DNA of 64,000 nucleotides from an uncultured Clostridia bacterium (GTDB lineage Bacteria > Bacillota > Clostridia > Christensenellales > Borkfalkiaceae), in assembly GCA_947627065.1 (NCBI GenBank), contig CANQUN010000001.1, forward strand, positions 62,001 through 126,000, written 5' to 3'. Shown here one piece after another: positions 33,484-40,749 of the stretch. The position numbers and the translations under genes were made by a program. The notes under the pieces are model-generated. The model searched no databases and had not been told where the DNA came from. It saw only the letters and a list, made by a program, of their open reading frames with translations. Every line of letters starts with the position of its first letter. Within the stretch, counting starts at the first letter, position 1.

Positions 33484-33534
33484 ATCTATTTGTAGTAAAT
33501 AAGGCTGCGAGAGCAAGCCGTAAGAAGGTTTAAT

Positions 33535-34011
33535 ATGAACGAACAGGTTATTCTTACAAGACAGGGCTACGAAGATCTCGAAAAGAAACTTGACGAACTC
33601 AAATTTGTCAAACGTCCCGAGATAGTCGAGCGCATCAAGGAAGCGAGGGCGCAGGGCGACCTTTCCGAAAATGCCGAGTACGAGGCTGCGAGAAACGAGC
33701 ATTCCCTCATCGAAGGCGAAATTGCCGAGATAGAGGCAAAACTCAAAAACGCCAAGATAATAGACGACGCCGCCCCGGGGGACGAAGTGATAACGGGCAG
33801 CAAGGTTACCGTCAGTTACATCGGCCTCAACCGTACGGACAAGTACGAGATAGTCGGCACGACCGAGAGCGGCACGCACGACGGAGAGTATTACAGAATA
33901 AGCAACGAAAGCCCCGTGGGCAAGGCCGTGCTCTATTCCAAGGTCGGCGACGTTGTGGAAATCCACGCTCCCGGCGGAGTTAAAAAAGCCAAGATAATTT
34001 CTATAGACTGA
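33535..34011 (+). CDS. greA: Transcription elongation factor GreA
   Basis: A 158-residue GreA, which enters the RNA polymerase secondary channel and stimulates cleavage of backtracked RNA. The N-terminal coiled coil carries the acidic tip GDLSENAEYEAARNE (about 42-56), and the C-terminal FKBP-like domain ends SPVGKAVLYSKVGDVVEI. Length is normal. AGAAGG precedes the start by about seven bases. It opens a seven-gene operon, two bases before lysS. Confidence 0.97.
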   Translation: MNEQVILTRQGYEDLEKKLDELKFVKRPEIVERIKEARAQGDLSENAEYEAARNEHSLIEGEIAEIEAKLKNAKIIDDAAPGDEVITGSKVTVSYIGLNRTDKYEIVGTTESGTHDGEYYRISNESPVGKAVLYSKVGDVVEIHAPGGVKKAKIISID

Positions 34012-34013
34012 GT

Positions 34014-35531
34014 ATGGAACAGAACAATACCGTCCGGGTCGGTGAAGAAAAAGAACTCGGAGAACAGATGAAGATCAGGAGGGAAAAACTCGCCGCGCTC
34101 AAGGCCGCGGGGGCCGACCCTTACCAAAAGGTAAAGTTTCCGAGGACGCACACGTCCCGCCGCGTCACGGAAAATTTCGACGCGCTCGAGGGCACGCAGG
34201 TCGCCGTTGCGGGCAGGATGACCATCCGCCGCATAATGGGCAAGGCAAGTTTCTTCAAACTGCTTGACGGAGACGGCCTCATTCAGGTCTACATCAGGCG
34301 CGACGACGTGGGAGAAGAAGCCTACGCCGCCTTCAAAACCTGCGATATAGGGGACATTTTCGGCGTAACGGGCAAAGTGTTCAAGACGCAGACGGGCGAA
34401 GTTTCCGTCCATGCCGAAAGTATAGAACTGCTGTCCAAGTCGCTCCTTCCCCTACCCGAAAAGTTCCACGGTCTCACCAATCAGGACCTCAGGTACCGCC
34501 AGCGCTACGTCGATCTCATAGTCAATCCCGAAGTCAAGGAGACGTTTGTCAAGCGCAGCAGGATACTCCGCGAGATACGCAATTACCTCGACGCGCGGGG
34601 TTATCTCGAAGTGGACACGCCCGTCCTTCACACCCTTGAAATAGGTGCGGCGGCACGCCCCTTCAAAACAAGACACAACACCCTCGACATAGACATGTAC
34701 CTGCGCATAGAGACCGAACTTTACCTAAAGAGGCTCATCGTAGGAGGCTTTGACAAGGTGTACGAAGTGGGCAGGATATTCCGCAACGAAGGGATGGACG
34801 CCTTCCACAACCCCGAGTTCACTTCCATAGAGATGTATCAGGCGTACAGCGATTACAAGGATATGATGGACCTCATAGAGGATATGTACCGCACGGTCGC
34901 CGTAAACGTAACGGGTTCGGGCAAGGTAACCTATCAGGGAGACGAGATAGACTTTGCCTCTCCGTGGGCGCGTCTTTCCATGAAAGAAGCCGTCAAAAAG
35001 TACGCGGGCGCCGATTACGACGAATGGAAGTCGGACGAAGAGGCGCGGGCAGCCGCCGCAAAACTCAACTGCGAGGTTCCCGAAGGAAACGCCGCCACCC
35101 GCGGGCACGTGCTCATCGCACTGTTCGACGCGTTTGTGGAGGACAAACTCCTTCAGCCCACCATAATCTACGATTATCCCGTGGAAAATTCGCCGCTTGC
35201 CAAGCGCAAGGCCTCCGACCCCGCCTTTACCGAACGTTTCGAATACTTCATCTGCCGCCACGAGATGGGCAACGCCTTTTCCGAACTCAACGACCCCATC
35301 GACCAGAAGGAGAGGTTCGTCAAACAGGTAGAAGCCAAGCGCGCGCAGGGCGCAAACGCCGAGGTGGACGAGGATTTCGTAACCGCTCTCGAGTACGGAA
35401 TGCCCCCGACGGGCGGTCTCGGGCTTGGGCTGGACAGGCTGGTAATGCTGCTCACCGACAGCCCGACCATACGCGACGTGCTTCTGTTCCCCACCATGAA
35501 GCCCGTCAGAAAGACCGAAAATGGACAATAA
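34014..35531 (+). CDS. lysS: Lysyl-tRNA synthetase, class II
   Basis: A 505-residue class II enzyme charging tRNA-Lys. The N-terminal OB-fold (about 55-150: VAVAGRMTIRRIMGKASFF) binds the anticodon; the catalytic core has GAAARPFKTRHNTLDIDMYL, RNEGMDAFHNPEFTSIEMY (motif 2) and TGGLGLGLDRLVMLLT (motif 3). Length and motifs are normal. The greA-lysS pairing is common in Firmicutes. Its last 11 bases overlap the next gene. Confidence 0.98.
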   Translation: MEQNNTVRVGEEKELGEQMKIRREKLAALKAAGADPYQKVKFPRTHTSRRVTENFDALEGTQVAVAGRMTIRRIMGKASFFKLLDGDGLIQVYIRRDDVGEEAYAAFKTCDIGDIFGVTGKVFKTQTGEVSVHAESIELLSKSLLPLPEKFHGLTNQDLRYRQRYVDLIVNPEVKETFVKRSRILREIRNYLDARGYLEVDTPVLHTLEIGAAARPFKTRHNTLDIDMYLRIETELYLKRLIVGGFDKVYEVGRIFRNEGMDAFHNPEFTSIEMYQAYSDYKDMMDLIEDMYRTVAVNVTGSGKVTYQGDEIDFASPWARLSMKEAVKKYAGADYDEWKSDEEARAAAAKLNCEVPEGNAATRGHVLIALFDAFVEDKLLQPTIIYDYPVENSPLAKRKASDPAFTERFEYFICRHEMGNAFSELNDPIDQKERFVKQVEAKRAQGANAEVDEDFVTALEYGMPPTGGLGLGLDRLVMLLTDSPTIRDVLLFPTMKPVRKTENGQ

Positions 35532-36411
35532 GATAACAAAGCAACGGCTCAAATCGCTGCTTTCGTACGATTTGGCCAAAATAATCATAATCATAGTCGC
35601 CGCCATACTCCTGTGGTCCCTGCTTTTCACCATGCTCGGCGACGCGCCGTCCGCAGGCCAGAAACTGCAGGTGTACAGTTACGGCGTAACCCTGCTCAAC
35701 AACGAGATAGACGACCTGCTCACGGGTTCTTCCAGCGATTACCAGTCCTACGAAATTGCCGAGGCCACCTATTACGAATTTACCGAAAGTTACGCCACGG
35801 CCCAGCAGTTTGCGGCGTGGTCGGGCGCAGGGGAGATGGACGTGATATTCGCCTCCGACGTGCGGGAGATAACCGAGGACGAGGATGGCAACGAGACCGA
35901 AGGGGACAGTATCTTCACGAGGTACGCCCTCAACTTTTACGATTACCAAACCCTTGCCGAAAACGCTCTGGAGTATGCCGGGACCCACGGCTGCCCGTCG
36001 GACGGCTCGGTTGAAGAGGGCAAGATCAAGGCCTGTTTTGAAAAGCGCAAGGCAAGGTCCAATTCTTACCGCTACGGCCTCGTCAGCGTGGAACAGGAGA
36101 GGGACAGAATAGAAAAAGTCCGCCAAAACGCGCAAAAACTCGCATTTTTGCTGGATAGCCACCCCGAAGCGTTCGTCAGCGTCGGCGAGGAAGGAGAGGA
36201 GAGACTCGTCGGTTTTGACGTTTCCAAACTCGACGAATGGAACCGCTTGCTCGTCCCTAACACCGAGGACGACGGCAACGAGGGTATCTGCGCCGTGCTC
36301 GCCGTGTTTTCCAACAAGCGCACGGACGAGGACCTCTTTTACGAGAGCCTCGCTTTCTTCATCCGCGTGGTCGAAAATTATTCCACCCTTTTAAGCGGGT
36401 ACGCCGCATGA
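35521..36411 (+). CDS. Membrane-anchored protein of unknown function in the lysS operon
   Basis: A 296-residue protein with one membrane helix (about 18-40) and a long acidic region, most likely outside the cell (about 45-290), rich in Tyr, Glu and Asp, with a helical stretch near 190-225. I recognise no family. It overlaps lysS by 11 bases and the decarboxylase-like gene by four, so it is embedded in a housekeeping operon. The overlaps and normal codon use argue that it is real. Confidence 0.7.
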   Translation: MDNKITKQRLKSLLSYDLAKIIIIIVAAILLWSLLFTMLGDAPSAGQKLQVYSYGVTLLNNEIDDLLTGSSSDYQSYEIAEATYYEFTESYATAQQFAAWSGAGEMDVIFASDVREITEDEDGNETEGDSIFTRYALNFYDYQTLAENALEYAGTHGCPSDGSVEEGKIKACFEKRKARSNSYRYGLVSVEQERDRIEKVRQNAQKLAFLLDSHPEAFVSVGEEGEERLVGFDVSKLDEWNRLLVPNTEDDGNEGICAVLAVFSNKRTDEDLFYESLAFFIRVVENYSTLLSGYAA

Positions 36412-37895
36412 CGGCGGACACCCGAAAGACCGCGGGCCGCAAGGCAGAAAACCCCGCTGCGGTTTCCGACACGGATGAAACCGAAAAAATCAACAAAAAG
36501 TCCAAAGAAGATATATTTCAATTTGGAAATATCATAATGAAAATGCCCGCCTTGCTCGGCTGTATAAACGGTTACGCCGCGGGCGGGGCAGTCAGGTTTC
36601 ACATGCCCGGGCACAAGGGCGGCGCCGACTTTGCCAAAATTTTCGGCGGCGCGGCGGCGGACATAACCGAACTGTCTTTTTCCGACTGTCTGCATTCCCC
36701 AAGCGGCGTCATAAAACAGGCGGAGGAGAATGTTGCTTCCGCACTCGGCGCGGGCCGCTCGTTCATCGTTACCGACGGGTCAACGGCCGCCCTGCACGCC
36801 ATGATTTACGCCCTCAGGGGAAGGGGCAAAAAACTCGCAATCCCCCGTATTTCGCACAAAAGCGTGTATAACGGGCTGCTGCTGGCGGGGCTGGAACCCG
36901 TGTTTATCCCCGTTGAGGACGACGACGGCCTGCCCGTGCAAAAGACGGCCGCGCTCGACGAAATACTATCGGCAAAGGACGTTGCGGGCGCGCTCGTCGT
37001 CTCGCCCGATTATTACGGAAACGTGCCCGATCTGGCGGCGGCAAAGGCGGCGTGCGACAGGCACGGCAAGCCCCTGCTCGTTGACGGCGCGCACGGCGGA
37101 CACCTACATTTTGCCCGGCCGCAGGCCTATGCGGGGAATTACGCCTCCGTTTGGGTGGACGGCGTTCACAAGACCCTGCCCAGCCTCACGCAGGCGGCAA
37201 TCGTCAACGTAAACGACGTAAATCTCACAAGAAGCGTGGAGGAAGCGCTTGGCGTGTTCCTCACCACCAGCCCGTCTTACCCCATTATGGCGTCTGCGGA
37301 ATTCGGCGTTCTGTACGGCCGTGGGGCGGGCAAGCCTGCGTTCGACCGCCTGCACGTCCAATTATCGTCGGTTGCGGAAAAAGCGGAAGAACTCGGCTAC
37401 GTTTTCCGCAAGGTGGATGACCCCGCCAAACTCGTGCTCGACGCGGCGCGTTCGGGGATCGAAGCCGACGCGTTCACGCGGTTTGCCGAGGCCGAAAATT
37501 TGTACTTTGAAATGAACGACGGCCGGTTTTTGGTGTTTATGGCCTCGCCCATGAACGGCGACGGGGACTTTGAACGTCTTTCAAAAATCCTCTCCGATTA
37601 CCGCGCCGCACACGCAAAAGTGCCCTTTATCGCACAAAAACCGCGGTTTTGGGGCGGAGGCGGCCGCCGCGTCATGGACTATGCGCAGGCCGTAAACGCG
37701 CCGTGGGAGAGGGTATCCATTGAAAACGCCGCGGGCAGAATCGCCGCCGCGGACATGGGAATTTTTCCGCCGTGCTTTCCGCTCGTAACGGCGGGCGAAA
37801 TTATAGGAAGGGAGGAGGCCGCCGCGCTTGCCCGTGCCGAAAACACGTTCGGCACAGAGGGCGGAGTAAAGGCCGTAAAGGAGCAAGATGAGTAA
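36408..37895 (+). CDS. Orn/Lys/Arg decarboxylase-family PLP enzyme, YaaO-like
   Basis: A fold-type I PLP enzyme of the Orn/Lys/Arg decarboxylase family, up to 495 residues. FHMPGHKGG opens the core (about 64-72), TDGSTAALHA binds PLP phosphate, and WVDGVHKTLPSL carries the PLP lysine, Lys255. The first 45 residues are a charged extension; an inner ATG at 36538 would give the usual family start, but four-base overlap with the upstream stop favours 36408. Homologues next to tmk (yaaO of Bacillus) are annotated as decarboxylases with unsettled substrate. tmk follows with an eight-base overlap. Confidence 0.9.
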   Translation: MTADTRKTAGRKAENPAAVSDTDETEKINKKSKEDIFQFGNIIMKMPALLGCINGYAAGGAVRFHMPGHKGGADFAKIFGGAAADITELSFSDCLHSPSGVIKQAEENVASALGAGRSFIVTDGSTAALHAMIYALRGRGKKLAIPRISHKSVYNGLLLAGLEPVFIPVEDDDGLPVQKTAALDEILSAKDVAGALVVSPDYYGNVPDLAAAKAACDRHGKPLLVDGAHGGHLHFARPQAYAGNYASVWVDGVHKTLPSLTQAAIVNVNDVNLTRSVEEALGVFLTTSPSYPIMASAEFGVLYGRGAGKPAFDRLHVQLSSVAEKAEELGYVFRKVDDPAKLVLDAARSGIEADAFTRFAEAENLYFEMNDGRFLVFMASPMNGDGDFERLSKILSDYRAAHAKVPFIAQKPRFWGGGGRRVMDYAQAVNAPWERVSIENAAGRIAAADMGIFPPCFPLVTAGEIIGREEAAALARAENTFGTEGGVKAVKEQDE

Positions 37896-38502
37896 ATTCA
37901 TAACGTTTGAGGGTTGCGAGGGCGCGGGCAAATCCGCGCAGATACGTTACCTTGCCGAATACCTCGACCAAAAAGGTATAAAATATATTACGACGAGAGA
38001 ACCGGGCGGCACGCCCGAGGCCGAAAAAATCCGTTCTCTCATCCTCGACCCGCACGCCGAAATGAGCGGCGAATGCGAGGTCATGCTGTACGCGGCCGCC
38101 CGTGCCGACCACCTTAAAAACAAGATAATTCCTGCCCTTGAAAGCGGAATAAATGTCATTTGCGACCGTTATATTGACTCCTCTTACGCTTATCAGGCGT
38201 ACGCGAGAGGGCTTGGATTCGAAACGGTGCAGAAGGCCAACTTCCTCGCCGAGGCGCGCATGCCCGACGTAACGGTCTTTCTCGACCTTCCGCCCGAGCA
38301 GGCGTTCGTGCGCAAGGGCGGCGCGGACAAGGACGACCGCATGGAGATGGAGGGGCTTGCCTTCCACCGCAGGGTTTACGAGGGTTATCTTGCGCTCTGC
38401 GACAGGTTTCCCCAAAGAATCGTCCGCATAGAATGCTCGGGAGAGCGGGAAAAGACGCGTTCGCTCGTTCTCGCCGCTCTCACAGACAGAGGAATAATAT
38501 GA
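37888..38502 (+). CDS. tmk: Thymidylate kinase
   Basis: A 204-residue dTMP kinase making dTDP for DNA synthesis. P-loop GCEGAGKSAQ (9-18), TREPGGTP, and DRYIDSSYAYQAYARGLG are intact, and FLDLPPEQAFVRKG precedes the lid. Normal length. GGAG lies seven bases before the start inside the preceding gene. It overlaps holB by four bases, matching the tmk-holB order of Firmicutes. Confidence 0.97.
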   Translation: MSKFITFEGCEGAGKSAQIRYLAEYLDQKGIKYITTREPGGTPEAEKIRSLILDPHAEMSGECEVMLYAAARADHLKNKIIPALESGINVICDRYIDSSYAYQAYARGLGFETVQKANFLAEARMPDVTVFLDLPPEQAFVRKGGADKDDRMEMEGLAFHRRVYEGYLALCDRFPQRIVRIECSGEREKTRSLVLAALTDRGII

Positions 38503-39488
38503 ACCTTGCAGAAGCCTTTTTCGTTAAAACCACGGCTTACAGGACGGTAAAGCGGGACATGAAAAGCGGCGCGCTCAACCACGCCTACCTGCTCGTCTGC
38601 CACGATGCAGCTCTTTTAAGGGACTACGCCAAGGCCGTTGCCAAGCTGATTTTGTGTGAAAAAGGCGGCTTATGCTGTGAATGCAGGGTTTGCAGACTCA
38701 TCGACTCGGAGAGTTTCGGCGACCTTGACGTCTACCCGCCCGCGGGCGAAAAGATAACCGCGGACGGCATTACGCGCATAGTTTCCGAAAAGTGTTACAT
38801 AAAGCCTTTGGAGACGGACAAGCGCGTGTTTGCGATAGTCGGGGCGGACTCCGCCAACGACGCGGCGCAGAACAAACTGCTAAAAACCCTTGAAGAACCA
38901 CCCGAAAACGTGCACATAATACTCGCCGCCGCTTCCGAATACGGCGTACTGCCTACCGTCAGGAGCCGTTCGGTGCGCCTCACCGTGCCCGACTTTTCAT
39001 CGGAAGAACAGATGAGTGTTATGGCGGACTTCTTCCCCGACGCAACGAGGCTGGCGGCCGCCGTCGCCCTGTCGGACGGAAAGCCCGGCAAAGCCGCCGC
39101 GATATACGCCGAAAACGCCGCCCAAAAGTACACCGCAGAGTGTTACGACATACTCACCAACATGAAAAAAAGCCCCGATATCGCGCAATATTCGGCCATT
39201 TTGCAAAAGAAGACGAGGGAGGAGTTCGCCGAATTTCTCGTTGCCATGAAGACCGTCTGCAGGGACGTTCTCATGTATCAGGAGGGCAAGGGGGAACTTG
39301 CGTTCACGAGCGATCGGGCAGAATTTGCCTCGGTTGCCGCGCGGTACAACGAGGGTGCGCTGCTCGCATTTTCGGCCGCGCTCGATCGGGCGATAGCCGC
39401 GTTTGACGGTTACGCCAATCAGACTATGCTTGCGGACAGGCTACTGTTCGCGCTGCTGGAGGAAAATTATTTATGGCAAAAGTTGTAG
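38499..39488 (+). CDS. holB: DNA polymerase III delta-prime subunit
   Basis: A 329-residue clamp-loader subunit of the AAA+ family. NHAYLLV opens the core; a four-Cys zinc module (about 53-66, with CCECRVC) follows, and TLEEPPENVHIILAA with PTVRSRSVRL gives the arginine-finger/sensor region. As usual for delta-prime the P-loop is degenerate. The start overlaps tmk by four bases; the end overlaps ricT by 16. The zinc region is encoded over a stretch (38647-38670) resembling the palindromic element, perhaps by chance. Confidence 0.93.
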   Translation: MNLAEAFFVKTTAYRTVKRDMKSGALNHAYLLVCHDAALLRDYAKAVAKLILCEKGGLCCECRVCRLIDSESFGDLDVYPPAGEKITADGITRIVSEKCYIKPLETDKRVFAIVGADSANDAAQNKLLKTLEEPPENVHIILAAASEYGVLPTVRSRSVRLTVPDFSSEEQMSVMADFFPDATRLAAAVALSDGKPGKAAAIYAENAAQKYTAECYDILTNMKKSPDIAQYSAILQKKTREEFAEFLVAMKTVCRDVLMYQEGKGELAFTSDRAEFASVAARYNEGALLAFSAALDRAIAAFDGYANQTMLADRLLFALLEENYLWQKL

Positions 39489-40342
39489 GAATCAAATTTA
39501 CGGGGACGTCCAAGGTCTACTTCTTCGACCCCGGTCAGGAAGAATTCAAGGCGGGCAGCGGCGTGATTGTGGAAACGGCCCGCGGCGTCGAATACGGCGT
39601 GGTGGCAAAAGAGGTTATGGACGTTGCCGACGACCGCATTGTCCAGCCCCTCAAACCCATACTGAGAAAGGCCACCCCCAAGGACGAGGAAACCGTCCGC
39701 CACAACGCCGAAAAGCGGGAACCCGCCATGAAGGTCGCGCAGGAAAAGATAGACAAGCACGGATTGAAGATGAAACTCGTCGACTGCGAATTTACATTTG
39801 ACGACAGCAAGGTCGTGTTCTACTTTTCGGCGGCGGGCAGGATTGACTTCCGCGAACTCGTCCGCGACCTCGCTTCCACCTTCCGCATAAGGATAGAACT
39901 CCGCCAGATAGGCATACGCGACGAAACGAGAATGCTTGGCGGCTTTGGCCCTTGCGGCAGGGAATGCTGCTGCGCCTCGTGTTTGCCCGACACCAAAAAA
40001 GTTTCCATAAAGATGGCTAAAACGCAGGGTTTGTCGCTTAACCCGGGCAAGATAAGCGGGCTTTGCGGCAGGCTGATGTGCTGTCTCGAATACGAAAATT
40101 ATTATTATTCCGAGGCGTACAAGAAGATGCCCAAGGTCGGCAGCGAAGTTACCACGCCCGATGGCCCCGCCACAGTCGTTGCCAACGACATGCTCCGCAT
40201 GAACGTCCGCGTCAAGATAGACAACAAGGGAGACATCTCCTACAAGGATTTCCCCGTTGACAAACTCAAATTCAAAAAGAACAAGAAGGACGAGGAACCC
40301 GACGACGCCGTTACCGACGAGATGAAGGAGATTCTCGACTGA
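39473..40342 (+). CDS. ricT: PSP1 domain protein RicT (YaaT)
   Basis: A 289-residue PSP1-domain protein. In Bacillus, YaaT/RicT joins RicA and RicF in an iron-sulfur complex that promotes mRNA processing with RNase Y. The PSP1 core and its Cys-rich motif GPCGRECCCASC plus CGRLMCC are intact, consistent with cluster binding. A Lys/Asp/Glu-rich tail closes the protein. It ends the greA-lysS operon, followed by a terminator. Confidence 0.93.
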   Translation: MAKVVGIKFTGTSKVYFFDPGQEEFKAGSGVIVETARGVEYGVVAKEVMDVADDRIVQPLKPILRKATPKDEETVRHNAEKREPAMKVAQEKIDKHGLKMKLVDCEFTFDDSKVVFYFSAAGRIDFRELVRDLASTFRIRIELRQIGIRDETRMLGGFGPCGRECCCASCLPDTKKVSIKMAKTQGLSLNPGKISGLCGRLMCCLEYENYYYSEAYKKMPKVGSEVTTPDGPATVVANDMLRMNVRVKIDNKGDISYKDFPVDKLKFKKNKKDEEPDDAVTDEMKEILD

Positions 40343-40394
40343 TTTTGTGATTGTCGTTAAGTTTTAACCGTTTTACCACACACTGCCGAATACG

Positions 40395-40421
40395 GCCGTC
40401 GGTTTACCTACCGACGGCTTT
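40395..40421 (+). terminator. Terminator of the greA-ricT operon
   Basis: GCCGTCGGT and ACCGACGGC pair fully around TTACCT, then TTTATCATATT. Confidence 0.85.
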
Positions 40422-40567
40422 ATCATATTATTATTTTACCCGTCGTCGGCTATCCCATTGTCGTTTGGCTCGGCTTCCCGCTCCATTATTTTATATGTCA
40501 TCGGTTGTCTTACATCGGGTTGTTTCAGCCGCGGCGGCCCGATGAAAACAAAAGGGTCAAGGGACAG

Positions 40568-40603
40568 AAAAGTCCCCGTTTTCGTGCGAAAACGGGGACT
40601 TTT
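40568..40603. terminator. Perfect 36-base palindrome between convergent genes
   Basis: AAAAGTCCCCGTTTTC and GAAAACGGGGACTTTT pair around GTGC. It is identical in its core to 28572-28603 and probably ends transcription both ways. Confidence 0.85.
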
Positions 40604-40749
40604 GACTTTTTTGGTGTTCTGTTCGGTTGCCGCAAGGCATTCGGTAAAGACGTCTGTAAATATGCCTTAAACGGTACCCGCGGCCGTCCCGAGTTTTTCC
40701 GCCATGACGCTATACATCGCGGGAGCCTCAGGCCTAATCCGAAAGCGGC

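Larger units (their letters stand above)
32759..33534. other. Repeat-rich spacer between divergent pckA and greA
   Basis: From left to right: pckA promoter, a duplicated block of about 148 bases with two palindromic elements, about nine degenerate 22-24-base repeats, and four AT-rich repeats containing tandem greA promoters. No protein gene is supported. Confidence 0.7.
40343..40749. other. Spacer between convergent ricT and the Cys-rich LRR gene
   Basis: It contains a ricT terminator and a perfect palindrome; the remaining 200 bases show nothing recognisable. Confidence 0.6.

Noticed and set aside
38647..38670. Insertion of the palindromic element into holB
   Set aside because: The encoded residues fit the normal zinc module of delta-prime proteins, so resemblance may be coincidental; kept only as a note in the repeat finding.
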